DNA of 64,000 nt, taken from assembly GCA_964626755.1 (NCBI GenBank), contig CAZVGO010000007.1, positions 62,001 to 126,000 of the forward strand, given 5' to 3'. A model generated the notes under the pieces. That model was not told the origin of the DNA and did no database searches. It was given only the letters and a program-made list of their open reading frames with translations. Origin of the DNA: JACDAV01 sp964626755. Lineage in GTDB: Bacteria; Chloroflexota; Limnocylindria; Limnocylindrales; CSP1-4. Below, piece after piece: positions 36,077 to 43,764 of the stretch (positions are counted from its first letter, which is position 1; the number at the start of each line of letters is the position of its first letter). The position numbers and the translations under genes are program-made.

Positions 36077-37202
36077 ATGGACTCGTCGGCCATCCGCGAC
36101 CTGGCGGAGCAGATTCGCGCGACCTCGGGGCATCTTTGACCTCGCGACCAAGGACCGCCGGGTCGCCGATCTCGAGGCGCTGACCGGCGCACCGGACTTC
36201 TGGTCGGACCAGCAGACGGCCCAGCGCGTCCTCCGCGAGGCGGATGGGCTGCGCACCGAGATCGGGACCTGGCGCGGCCTCCTCAACCGCGCGGACGATC
36301 TCCTCGCCACGCTCGAGCTCGTCGAGGAATCGAACGACGCCGACCTGACGGCCGAGCTCGAACGCGGGACGGCAGAGCTGGAGCGGGACTTCTCTCGTGA
36401 GCGGACCCAGCTGCTGTTCTCCGGCGAGTACGACGAGGGCGGCGCGCTGCTGTCGATCAGCGCCGGCGCCGGCGGGACGGAGGCGACCGACTGGGCGGAG
36501 ATGCTCCTCCGGATGTACCTCCGCTGGGCGGAGCGGCACCGGTTCAAGACGGAGATCGTCGACCAAACCGAGGGCGAGCAGGCCGGCCTGAAGAGCGTCA
36601 CCGTCGAGATCGACGGCCGAAGCGCCTATGGCTGGCTCCGGGCCGAGCGGGGCGTCCACCGGCTCGTCAGGATCAGCCCGTTCGACTCCCAGAAGCGGCG
36701 CCAGACGACCTTCGCCCTGATCGAGGTCCTCCCGGAGGCCGACGACGACGTCGCAGAGATCGAGCTCAACTGGGACGAGATCCGGGTCGACACGTTCCGG
36801 TCCCAGGGGGCCGGCGGTCAGCACGTCAACAAGACCGACTCGGCTGTCCGGCTCACTCACGGCCCGACCGGCATCGTGGCCCAGAGCCAGAACGAGCGGT
36901 CGCAGACCCAGAACCGGGAGATGGCGATCCGGGTCCTGAAGGCGCGCCTCCTCGAGCGAGCGCTCGAGGAGAAGGAGGCCGAGACGCGCAAGCTCAAGGG
37001 CGAGCACGTCGAGGCCGGTTGGGGCAACCAGATCCGGAGCTACGTCCTCCACCCGTACCAGATGGTCAAGGATCTGCGAACCGGCTACGAGACGTCGAAC
37101 ACCACGGCGGTCCTCGACGGCGACCTCGACACGTTCATGCAGGCGGAGCTCGAGCGCGTGGCGACCGGCCGTCCGCCGTCGAGCGACGGCGAGGCCGGGT
37201 GA
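36077..37202 (+). CDS. prfB: Peptide chain release factor 2 (programmed +1 frameshift)
   Basis: Terminates at UGA/UAA. The gene is read as 36077-36136, then shifts +1 and continues 36138-37202, giving about 374 residues. Codon 21 is an in-frame TGA (36137-36139) within CTT-TGA-C, the standard RF2 autoregulatory shift: low RF2 slows termination and the ribosome slips on CUU. After the shift the sequence is DLATKDRRVADLEALTGAP. The SPF anticodon-like motif is in LVRISPFDSQ, and GGQ in GAGGQHVNKTDSAV. ATG at 36077 directly follows the previous stop codon. Confidence 0.96.
36125..36140 (+). promoter_or_regulatory. RF2 +1 frameshift signal
   Basis: TCGGGGCAT-CTT-TGA-C: the slippery CTT followed by TGA and C is canonical. 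The upstream stimulatory Shine-Dalgarno-like element is GGGG rather than AGGGGG, at the normal 3-base distance. Confidence 0.93.
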
Positions 37203-38191
37203 CCCGTCCGGACGCAGCTTCGGGCGCAGCGAAGCCCGCGGAGCGCGCCCGTTTGCCCGCCGGCGTCCGCACCCGGCCGGCCGAACCAGCCGACCTGCCC
37301 GCCTGCGCCCGGATCTGGCGCGACGGGATCAACGACTACCTGAGACGGCTGAACCAGCGCGAGATCCCGGACGATCTGGCCGCGATCTCGCGGCTCCACG
37401 GCCACCTGCTCGCGACGGACCCGGACACGTTCATCGTTGCGGTCCGTAAGGGCGATGCGGACGGGGAGGGCGAACGCGTCATGGCATTCGGCGCGGCAAC
37501 CCGGCGCGACGGCGTGTGGTTTCTCTCGATGCTGTTCGTCGAGCCGGGCGAGCAGAGCGCCGGCCTCGGACGGGCAGTCCTCGAGCGGATCCTGCCGGCG
37601 GATGGCGATCCGGTCCTCGCGACGGCCACGGACAGCCAGCAGCCGATCTCGAACGCCCTGTACGCGGCCTTCGGGATGGTCCCGCGGATGCCGCTGCTCA
37701 GCCTCGTCGGCCGCCCGGCCGGACCAGATGCGTTCGGGGCGCTGCCGGCAGGCGTAGCGGCGGTGCCGTTCGAGGACCTGGCCGGCGGATCGCACGCCGA
37801 GCTGGCCGAGGCGGTCGATGCGATCGACCGGGAGGTCGCCGGCTTCGGCCACCCGGCGGACCACCGCTTCCTCAGGCTGGAGGGCCGGCGCGGCTTCCTC
37901 TTCCGGGCCGGCGAGCGAACCCTGGGCTACGGCTACGCGGGAGAGTCCGGGCGGGTCGGCCCGATCGCCGTCCGCGACGAGGCGCTCCTGGCGCCCGCCC
38001 TCGGCCACGTCCTGCGGGCGGTCGAGCCGCGCGGGGCAAGCGCCCTGTGGGTCCCGGGGCTGGCCGATCGGGCGGTGGTCCCGCTCCTGCGGGCAGGATT
38101 TCGCCTTGATCAGTTCCCCGTCCTCCTGTGCTGGACCCGACCGTTCGCCGACTTCCGCCGCTACGTGCCGATCTCCCCCGGTCTGCTCTGA
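37199..38191 (+). CDS. GNAT-family N-acetyltransferase, two-domain
   Basis: About 330 residues from GTG at 37199, overlapping the prfB stop (GTGA). The first half is a clear GNAT domain: VRTRPAEPADLPACARIW at the start, then GVWFLSMLFVEPGEQSAGLGRAVL containing the acetyl-CoA loop, and NALYAAFGMVPR, the Asn/Tyr-containing helix. The second half (about 185-330) looks like a degenerate second GNAT fold with RGFLFRAGERTLGYGY. The substrate is unknown. Confidence 0.85.
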   Translation: MTRPDAASGAAKPAERARLPAGVRTRPAEPADLPACARIWRDGINDYLRRLNQREIPDDLAAISRLHGHLLATDPDTFIVAVRKGDADGEGERVMAFGAATRRDGVWFLSMLFVEPGEQSAGLGRAVLERILPADGDPVLATATDSQQPISNALYAAFGMVPRMPLLSLVGRPAGPDAFGALPAGVAAVPFEDLAGGSHAELAEAVDAIDREVAGFGHPADHRFLRLEGRRGFLFRAGERTLGYGYAGESGRVGPIAVRDEALLAPALGHVLRAVEPRGASALWVPGLADRAVVPLLRAGFRLDQFPVLLCWTRPFADFRRYVPISPGLL

Positions 38192-38207
38192 ACCCCAACT
38201 ATCGGCC

Positions 38208-38221
38208 CCTGCCCCGGCAGG
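38208..38221 (+). terminator. Hairpin between the GNAT gene and ftsE
   Basis: CCTGCC-CC-GGCAGG is an inverted repeat 16 bases after the GNAT stop, followed by a second GC-rich inverted region near 38233-38251. There is no T-run, so termination is only possible, not shown. Confidence 0.3.
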
Positions 38222-38300
38222 ACCATCGTCCGGCCCTCGCCCGCGGGGCCGGGTGCTAGCCTCGGGATCGACCCCTCAGCCCCTCGATTCCGGAGCTCTC

Positions 38301-39077
38301 GTGATCCTCTCGATGCCCGATTCCCGCAGCCGGACGTTCCGCGGTCGCCTCTTCGGCCGCGCCCGGGGGCGCCTCGTCGCCGAGCCTGCGGTCCTCGCCC
38401 TGCGCGACGTCACGAAGACCTACCCGAACGGGAAGAACGCGCTGGTCGATGTCGACCTCGTGATTCCCGAGGGCGACTTCGTGTTCCTCGTCGGGCCTTC
38501 CGGGGCCGGCAAGTCGACGCTCATCAAGCTCCTCATCCGCGACGAGCTCGCGACCCGCGGCCAGGTGGTCATCGACGGCCAGGACCTCGCCCGCCTGTCG
38601 CGCCGGCAGGTGCCGAAGATCCGGCGCAAGATCGGAATCGTCTTCCAGGACTTCAAGCTCCTGCCGTCGAAGAACGTGTGGGAGAACGTCGCCTTTGCCC
38701 TCGAGGTCACCGGCACGCCGCACGGGAAGATCCGGCCGGCCGTCGACCGCGTCCTCGCCCTCGTCGGACTCACATCGCAGGCGCGCCAGATCCCCGGCCA
38801 GCTGTCCGGCGGCGAGCAGCAGCGGACGGCAATCGCCCGCGCGCTCGTCCACGATCCCCGGCTGATCATCGCCGACGAGCCCACCGGCAACCTCGACCCG
38901 CTGATCAGCTGGGAGATCCTCCAGCTCCTTCTCCGGATCAACGAGCTGGGCGTGACGGTCCTCATGGCCACCCACAACGCCGACGTCGTCACGGCGCTCC
39001 GCAAGCGCGTCGTCGCCCTCGAGGAGGGCCGGATCATCCGGGACGAGGTCGGCGGCACGTACCACAGGACCGACTGA
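38301..39077 (+). CDS. ftsE: Cell division ATP-binding protein FtsE
   Basis: ABC ATPase that with FtsX activates peptidoglycan hydrolases at the division site. Walker A GPSGAGKST, signature LSGGEQQRTAIARAL, Walker B LIIADEPTGNLDP and the H-loop ATHNADVV are intact. The normal FtsE core begins at AVLALRDVTKTYPNGK; about 30 Arg-rich residues precede it if GTG 38301 is used. GGAG lies 5 bases before that GTG. ATG 38313 is an alternative. Residues KNVWENVAFALEVTG match the FtsE type. Confidence 0.94.
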   Translation: MILSMPDSRSRTFRGRLFGRARGRLVAEPAVLALRDVTKTYPNGKNALVDVDLVIPEGDFVFLVGPSGAGKSTLIKLLIRDELATRGQVVIDGQDLARLSRRQVPKIRRKIGIVFQDFKLLPSKNVWENVAFALEVTGTPHGKIRPAVDRVLALVGLTSQARQIPGQLSGGEQQRTAIARALVHDPRLIIADEPTGNLDPLISWEILQLLLRINELGVTVLMATHNADVVTALRKRVVALEEGRIIRDEVGGTYHRTD

Positions 39078-39078
39078 C

Positions 39079-39963
39079 GTGATCTCGTTCATCGCTTTCA
39101 GCCTCAAGCGCGCCTGGGAGGGCTTCTGGCGGAACGCCGTCATGAGCCTTGCGGCCACCGCCACGATGGTCCTGATGCTCCTCCTGCTGGCGGGCTTCTG
39201 GGTGATCAACACCGGCCTGCTGGCGGGCCTCGAGTTCACCGAGCAGAAGGTCAACGTCGTCGCCGACCTGTACGACAACGTGACCCCGCTGCAGGTCGAG
39301 AACCTCCGGGCCAAGGTCGAGGCGATGCCCGAGGTGAGCGAAGTTGTCTTCGTGAGTCGCGAGGACGCTCTGCGCCGGTTCCGGGACAACCGCCGCGCCC
39401 AGGGCGAGGAGGATCTCACCCGATTCCTGGACACCAACCCGTTCCACCAGAGCCTCGAGATCGCGCTGACGGACGCCGCCCGCTACGCGAGCGTCTACGA
39501 CCGCCTCGTCGTCGAGCCGACCGTCCAGGTCGTGAAGAACCAGCAGGACCTCGTCGAGCGCGTGCTCACGGTGACGAACGTGCTCCGCACGGCCGGCGGG
39601 CTCATCCTCGCGGTGATCAGCGTCATCGTGCTGTTCATCATCGTCAACACGATCCGCCTGGCGGTCGTCGCCCGGGCCGAGGAGATCGACATCATGCGGC
39701 TGGTGGGCGCGTCCGATGCGTTCATCCGCTGGCCGTTCGTGTTCGAGGGGGCGCTCGTCGGGCTGCTGGGGGCGGCGCTGGCCCTGGGGGTCCTCGCGGT
39801 GGGCGCCGAGCCACTGGGCGGCTTCATGTACGACTTCTTCCGGGTCCTGCCGCTCACGTTCGGGTCGCTCTCCCGGGACGTAGCGCTGCTCGTGTTCGGG
39901 ACCGGCGTCGGGCTCGGCATCCTCGGCTCCTGGGTATCGGTCCGGACCTACCTCATCAAGTAG
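39079..39963 (+). CDS. ftsX: Cell division membrane protein FtsX
   Basis: Four transmembrane helices in FtsX layout: one near residues 22-45, an extracytoplasmic domain (about 50-165) and three more at the C-terminus. It starts ISFIAFSLKRAWEGFWRNAVMSLAA, the standard FtsX N-terminus. IDIMRLVGASDAFIRWPFVFEGALVGLLGA is the conserved FtsX/MacB-type coupling segment. GTG start, one base after the ftsE stop. The pair is followed by an S41 protease, whereas other genomes often have a murein hydrolase such as EnvC or PcsB. Confidence 0.94.
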   Translation: MISFIAFSLKRAWEGFWRNAVMSLAATATMVLMLLLLAGFWVINTGLLAGLEFTEQKVNVVADLYDNVTPLQVENLRAKVEAMPEVSEVVFVSREDALRRFRDNRRAQGEEDLTRFLDTNPFHQSLEIALTDAARYASVYDRLVVEPTVQVVKNQQDLVERVLTVTNVLRTAGGLILAVISVIVLFIIVNTIRLAVVARAEEIDIMRLVGASDAFIRWPFVFEGALVGLLGAALALGVLAVGAEPLGGFMYDFFRVLPLTFGSLSRDVALLVFGTGVGLGILGSWVSVRTYLIK

Positions 39964-39998
39964 AACCGGCACCCCCAACGTCGACGACCACTCGCTCC

Positions 39999-40040
39999 CC
40001 GAGGTCGGAAGGGGAGCCCCGCGACCACTTCCGCCCGAGG
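39999..40040 (+). repeat. Dispersed 42-bp intergenic repeat, copy C
   Basis: Begins CCGAGGTCGGA and ends CTTCCGCCCGAGG; same length and same end motifs as the other copies. It lies between ftsX and the S41 protease gene, 46 bases before the protease ATG. TAGGCT at 40045-40050, just downstream, could be a -10 box. Confidence 0.75.
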
Positions 40041-40086
40041 GTTGTAGGCTTTGGCGTCCCGCTCCCCGAACAGGACCCAGCAACCG

Positions 40087-41472
40087 ATGCGCCCCTCTGG
40101 CACCGACGCTTCTCCCGACCTGCCACCGGAGTCCCCCGCGCCGCCCGAGCCGTACGTACCGGGGCTCTCAGCCGCGCCGGCCGGTCCGATCGGCCCGATC
40201 GGCCCGGTCTCCACCTCCCGCCGCTCCCGGCGCAACGGGCCCGTGCTCGGCGCTGTCGCACTCGTCGCGGTCATGGCCGGCGCTGCCCTGTTCATGTCCG
40301 GCTTCTGGCTCGGAAACCGGGATCGCACCCAGCCGGGAACGCCGGCCAGCGACGACCAGCTGTTCGAGCCTTTCTGGAACACCTACCAGACGATCATCAA
40401 CCGCTATGCCGGCGGCGACGTCGACAAGGCAAAGCTCATCCAGGGCGCGATCAAAGGGATGATCGAGGCGCTCGGGGACCCGTACTCCTCGTACCTCAGC
40501 CCGGCCGACTTCCAGGCGACGCTCCAGGGGATCTCGGGGCAGTTCGAGGGGATCGGGGCGGAGATCGGCACCGTCGACGCGGAGGGCAACACGAGCAACT
40601 GCGCGACGCTGGGGCCGGGATGCCGGCTCGTGATCATCGCCCCGATCGAGGGCTCCCCCGCGTTGAGGGCCGGGCTTCGGCCGGGCGACGTCGTCGCGGC
40701 CGTCGACGGCTCGCTGATCGACGGACTGACGGTCGATGGAGCCCGAGACAGGATCCGCGGCAAGAAGGGCACCCAGGTCCAGCTGACGATCCAGCGCGAG
40801 GGCCTGGCCGCGTTCGACGTGACGATCACCCGCGACGTCATCCAGCAGCGCGAGGTCATCGCCCGGGACTACGCCGACGGCCAGGTCGGTTACATCCGCC
40901 TGACGGGCTTCTCGACGGAGGGCGCCCGAGCAGTTCATACGGAGCTTGCGGCCGACGTCGACGAGGGCCGGAAGAAGATCATCCTGGACCTCCGCGGCAA
41001 CCCCGGCGGCTTCGTCGAGGCGGCCCGCGACGTCGCAAGCGAGTTCATCGCCGACGGGCCGGTCTTCTGGCAGGAAAACGCCGACGGCACGAAGACACCC
41101 ACGAACGCGACCGGCCGCGGCGCGGCCATTGATTCTGCGATCGAGGTGGTCGTGCTCATCGATCGCGGGAGCGCGTCCGCGAGCGAGATCGTCGCCGCGG
41201 CCCTCCAGGACCGGGACCGGGCGACGCTCGTCGGCGAGACGACGTTCGGCAAAGGGACCGTCCAGGAGTGGACGGCGCTCGAGGGGGCCGGTGGCTTCCG
41301 CCTGACGATCGCCAAGTGGCTGACGCCGGACCAGCGCTGGATCCACCTCGAGGGGGTCAAGCCGGACGTCGCGGTCGACGTGCCTGCCGACGTAGCCGCG
41401 GGCGAGGACCCGGTCCTCGACCGGGCGCTCGAGCTCCTCGGGGTCCAGGCGGCGCTCGATCGGGCGGCCTGA
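40087..41472 (+). CDS. S41 carboxyl-terminal processing protease
   Basis: This 461-residue CtpA/Prc-type serine protease is anchored by one transmembrane helix (about 53-76) after a Pro-rich cytoplasmic N-terminus. Then come the S41 N-terminal helices (GMIEALGDPYSSYLSP), a PDZ domain (about 140-235) and the protease domain. The catalytic Ser is in DRGSASASEIVAAAL and the catalytic Lys in GETTFGKGTVQ. KIILDLRGNPGGFVEAA is canonical. It degrades or trims extracytoplasmic proteins. Its position after ftsEX suggests a role in cell-wall hydrolase control (inference). Confidence 0.94.
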   Translation: MRPSGTDASPDLPPESPAPPEPYVPGLSAAPAGPIGPIGPVSTSRRSRRNGPVLGAVALVAVMAGAALFMSGFWLGNRDRTQPGTPASDDQLFEPFWNTYQTIINRYAGGDVDKAKLIQGAIKGMIEALGDPYSSYLSPADFQATLQGISGQFEGIGAEIGTVDAEGNTSNCATLGPGCRLVIIAPIEGSPALRAGLRPGDVVAAVDGSLIDGLTVDGARDRIRGKKGTQVQLTIQREGLAAFDVTITRDVIQQREVIARDYADGQVGYIRLTGFSTEGARAVHTELAADVDEGRKKIILDLRGNPGGFVEAARDVASEFIADGPVFWQENADGTKTPTNATGRGAAIDSAIEVVVLIDRGSASASEIVAAALQDRDRATLVGETTFGKGTVQEWTALEGAGGFRLTIAKWLTPDQRWIHLEGVKPDVAVDVPADVAAGEDPVLDRALELLGVQAALDRAA

Positions 41473-41488
41473 GGGCGGATCGCGGCCC

Positions 41489-41517
41489 TTGCACCATCAA
41501 CCCCCATCGGGTACGGT
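41489..41517 (+). promoter_or_regulatory. Promoter of the mini-unit upstream of smpB
   Basis: TTGCAC (41489-41494), exactly 17 bases, then TACGGT (41512-41517). Predicted start of transcription near 41524, four to eight bases before a very strong Shine-Dalgarno. Confidence 0.5.
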
Positions 41518-41545
41518 TTCTCCGAACGAAAGGAGGTGATGTGCA

Positions 41546-41596
41546 GTGATCGACAGTAAGCGTAGCTGCACCACCTCGCAGGAGATGGCCGGCTAG
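41546..41596 (+). CDS. Tiny ORF with near-perfect Shine-Dalgarno (16 aa)
   Basis: GTG at 41546 encodes MIDSKRSCTTSQEMAG and ends with TAG. The GGAGG core lies 9 bases before the start, the optimal distance. A competing ATG at 41539 (6 codons) is only 2 bases from the core, too close. The codons for CTTS form the anti-Shine-Dalgarno arm of the hairpin, so coding and structure overlap. Homology is unknown; the call rests on the signal strength. Confidence 0.4.
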   Translation: MIDSKRSCTTSQEMAG

Positions 41597-41625
41597 GTCA
41601 TCCCTGCGGGTTGGTCAGCAGCCGG

Positions 41626-41651
41626 ACGCCGGCCCGAGACGGGGCCGGCGT
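41626..41651 (+). terminator. GC-rich terminator-like hairpin
   Basis: ACGCCGGCCC, a 6-base loop, then GGGCCGGCGT: a perfect 10-bp stem. Only TTC follows, so it is a U-poor terminator type. It closes the mini-unit and lies before repeat copy B. Confidence 0.55.
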
Positions 41652-41661
41652 TCGTGCGAAT

Positions 41662-41703
41662 CCTCGGTCGGATGGCCTCCCGGAAATCGGCCTCCGACCT
41701 CGG
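41662..41703 (-). repeat. Dispersed 42-bp intergenic repeat, copy B
   Basis: Reverse orientation relative to the other copies; on the minus strand it begins CCGAGGTCGGAGGCCGA and ends CATCCGACCGAGG. This copy can fold well: GGTCGGA with TCCGACC and GGCC with GGCC around an 11-base loop, with one bulged T. It ends 34 bases before the smpB ATG. Confidence 0.75.
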
Positions 41704-41737
41704 AGGATAGACCGCAGGAACCTTCGGCGCTCCTTCA

Positions 41738-42202
41738 ATGCCTGAAAAGACGATCGCCCTCAACCGGCGGGCGCGCCACGAGTTCACGATCGACGAGACG
41801 TTCGAGGCGGGCGTCGCCCTGACCGGCACGGAGATCAAGTCGATCCGGGCCGGCAAGGTCAACCTGTCCAACTCGTACGCGCGCATCGAAAAGGACGAGG
41901 CCTGGCTGATCGGCGCCGACATCGCGCCGTGGGCCCAGGGCAACCGCTGGAACCACGAGCCGAAGCGGACCCGCAAGCTCCTGCTCCACCGGTCGGAGAT
42001 CGACGAGCTCCTGGGCCGGACGAAGGCGAAGGGCCAGACGATCGTCCCGCTCCGCCTGTACATCAACGACCGCGGCCGCGCGAAGCTCGAGCTCGGCCTC
42101 GCCCGCGGCAAGCAGCAGCACGACCGGCGGCGCGACATCGCCGAGCGGGACGCGCGTCGGGACATCGCCCGCGAGATGGCCGACGTCCAGCGCGGCCGCT
42201 GA
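41738..42202 (+). CDS. smpB: SsrA-binding protein SmpB
   Basis: 154-residue partner of tmRNA in trans-translation, delivering it to stalled ribosomes. OB-fold residues NRRARHEFTIDETFEAGVAL and GTEIKSIRAGKVNLSNSYA are canonical. The C-terminal basic tail (GKQQHDRRRDIAERDARRDI) occupies the empty mRNA channel. tmRNA itself is encoded 1.2 kb downstream on the same strand with a proline-racemase-family gene between. Confidence 0.97.
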   Translation: MPEKTIALNRRARHEFTIDETFEAGVALTGTEIKSIRAGKVNLSNSYARIEKDEAWLIGADIAPWAQGNRWNHEPKRTRKLLLHRSEIDELLGRTKAKGQTIVPLRLYINDRGRAKLELGLARGKQQHDRRRDIAERDARRDIAREMADVQRGR

Positions 42203-42212
42203 CGGCGGGCCC

Positions 42213-43286
42213 GTGGAGCCGCCGCCCCCACCGCTCCGTCTCGGGCGCCTGATCCACGCCGTCGACGCCCACGCCGCGGGCGAGCCCGGGCGGGTGATCG
42301 TGGGCGGGGTCGACGACGTGCCCGGCGCGACGATGTTCGAGAAGATGGCCTGGCTGCGCGACCATGCCGACGACCTCCGGCTGCGGATGCTCCGCGAGCC
42401 ACGTGGCTACCCCGCCGCGAACTGCAACCTCCTCCTGCCGCCGACCCATCCCGAGGCCGACGCCGGCTACGTGATCATGGAGCAGGTCGAGTACCCGGGA
42501 ATGTCCGGCACGAACACGATCTGCGTCGTGACCGTGCTGCTCGAGACCGGGATCCTGCCGATGACCGAGCCGGTCACTGAGCTGACGCTCGAGGCTCCGG
42601 CCGGCCTGATCCGGGTCCGCGCCGAGTGCGCCGCCGGCAAGGTCCGCGGGGTGACGTTCCGCAACGTCGCCTCGTTCGCGACCCACCTCGACACCGCTAT
42701 CGAGGTGCCGCAGCTCGGCACCGTCCGGGTCGACGTGGCATACGGCGGGATGTTCTACGTCATCGCCGACGCCGAGCCGTTCGGGCTGCGCCTGACGCCC
42801 GACGAGGGCCGCGACATCGTCCGGATCAGCGAGATGGTCAAGGCGGCGGCCGCCGAGCAACTCCCGGTGGTCCATCCCGAGCAGCCTGGCTTCGACGGGA
42901 TCACGATCGCCCAGCTGTCGGGGCCGCCCCACGACACGGCCAACCACCGCCGGAACGTCGTGACGGTGTCGACCGGCAAGCTCGACTGGGGCAAGCCGTC
43001 GACCTGGACCGGGGCGATCGACCGGTCGCCGTGCGGGACCGGGACGTGCGCGAAGATGGCGGTCCTCCACGCCCGGGGCGAGCTGGGCCTCGACACGCCC
43101 TTCCGGCACGAGGGGATCCTCGGCACCGTCTTCACCGGCCGGCTTGTCGAGGAGACGACGGTCGGGGGCGGCGCTGCCGTCGTCCCGACGATCACCGGAG
43201 AGGCCTGGATCACCGGCTTCGCCTCATACGCCCTCGATCCGGAGGACCCGTTCCCGGACGGCTTCACCGTCGGCGACATCTGGTAG
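42213..43286 (+). CDS. Proline racemase-family protein (hydroxyproline epimerase/dehydratase-like)
   Basis: 357 residues, two-lobed diaminopimelate-epimerase-like fold. The second catalytic Cys is present in DRSPCGTGTCAKMA. At the first catalytic position (MCGH in proline racemase) the sequence reads YPGMSGTNTICVV, so Ser replaces Cys. In this superfamily Cys/Cys marks racemases, while Ser/Cys or Thr/Cys pairs occur in 4-hydroxyproline epimerases and trans-3-hydroxyproline dehydratases. I therefore avoid the name proline racemase. The start is GTG at 42213, 10 bases after smpB; no hydroxyproline catabolic neighbours are seen. Confidence 0.85.
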   Translation: MEPPPPPLRLGRLIHAVDAHAAGEPGRVIVGGVDDVPGATMFEKMAWLRDHADDLRLRMLREPRGYPAANCNLLLPPTHPEADAGYVIMEQVEYPGMSGTNTICVVTVLLETGILPMTEPVTELTLEAPAGLIRVRAECAAGKVRGVTFRNVASFATHLDTAIEVPQLGTVRVDVAYGGMFYVIADAEPFGLRLTPDEGRDIVRISEMVKAAAAEQLPVVHPEQPGFDGITIAQLSGPPHDTANHRRNVVTVSTGKLDWGKPSTWTGAIDRSPCGTGTCAKMAVLHARGELGLDTPFRHEGILGTVFTGRLVEETTVGGGAAVVPTITGEAWITGFASYALDPEDPFPDGFTVGDIW

Positions 43287-43298
43287 CCCCGGCACCTC

Positions 43299-43327
43299 TT
43301 GGCGGAGCCGCGACACTCCGCTAGAAT
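43299..43327 (+). promoter_or_regulatory. Promoter of ssrA (tmRNA)
   Basis: TTGGCG (43299-43304), 17-bp spacer, TAGAAT (43322-43327). Predicted start near 43334, so the precursor carries a ~27-base 5' leader removed by RNase P. Confidence 0.75.
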
Positions 43328-43360
43328 GATCGTGAGCGTCGAACGGACGTTCGGTCCTGT

Positions 43361-43737
43361 GGGGATGTGTGGTTTCGACAGGGTCCGGAAGACGGAGAAC
43401 GCGAGCCGAGGATGCTGCTCAGGCCTCGTTAAACAGGCAGCAAAACGAAGTACCTGGCAACCGCCAGTCGACTCTCGCCCTCGCTGCGTAAGCAGCTAGT
43501 GTGAGCGTGGAAGCCACCTCGGTCCCGCGGGTGGTGGAAGCGTCATCAAGCGGGGCTGCAGACCGGGCCAGTGTTGCGTAACCCGGGATCAAGCTCGATC
43601 TAGAGGCACGTGACTGGACCGGCCGGAACCCTGCCGATGGGGGTTCGATCGGTTGACGACAAAGCATCGGACACGCTCGTAGTGGTCTCCGCCGAAGGGT
43701 TCTGGACGGGGAGTTCGACTCTCCCCCATCTCCACCA
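43361..43737 (+). ncRNA. ssrA: Transfer-messenger RNA (one-piece tmRNA)
   Basis: The 5' end GGGGATGTGTGGTTTCGACAG and the 3' end (T-arm GGAGTTCGACTCTCC, acceptor CATCTCC, A, encoded CCA at 43735-43737) form the tRNA-like domain; GGGGATG pairs with CATCTCC through one G-U. The tag reading frame ends CTC-GCC-CTC-GCT-GCG-TAA (stop 43489-43491), giving a C-terminus NEVPGNRQSTLALAA, a typical degradation tag. The resume codon is probably CAA at 43441 or its neighbour and is not settled. Pseudoknot regions follow the tag. Length 377 bases, one-piece type. Confidence 0.95.
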
Positions 43738-43764
43738 CTCCGCGCCCGGCGGGCGCGCCGCTGA

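Larger units (their letters stand above)
41524..41651 (+). ncRNA. Candidate small structured transcript / mini-mRNA
   Basis: A self-contained unit of about 130 bases: promoter (41489-41517), GAAAGGAGGTGAT (41528-41540) perfectly complementary to the 3' end of bacterial 16S rRNA, a hairpin, a 16-codon ORF and a terminator-like stem. The hairpin pairs GAGGTG (41533-41538) with CACCTC (41572-41577) and GTGCAG (41541-41546) with CTGCAC (41566-41571), leaving a 2-base bulge and a 19-base loop. The Shine-Dalgarno is thus sequestered. It may be a regulatory RNA, a leader-peptide gene, or both. I recognise no known RNA family. Confidence 0.45.

Noticed and set aside
36137..36139. In-frame TGA as selenocysteine codon or pseudogene mark in prfB
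   Set aside because: CTT-TGA-C at codon 21 is the known RF2 +1 frameshift; the downstream frame is intact.
43438..43500. tmRNA tag frame GCA-AAA-CGA...
   Set aside because: That frame gives AKRSTWQPPVDSRPRC with no hydrophobic ALAA end; the neighbouring frame ends LALAA-TAA.
43701..43737. A tRNA 3' half (T-arm and CCA)
   Set aside because: It is the tRNA-like 3' end of tmRNA; its acceptor pairs with 43361-43367.
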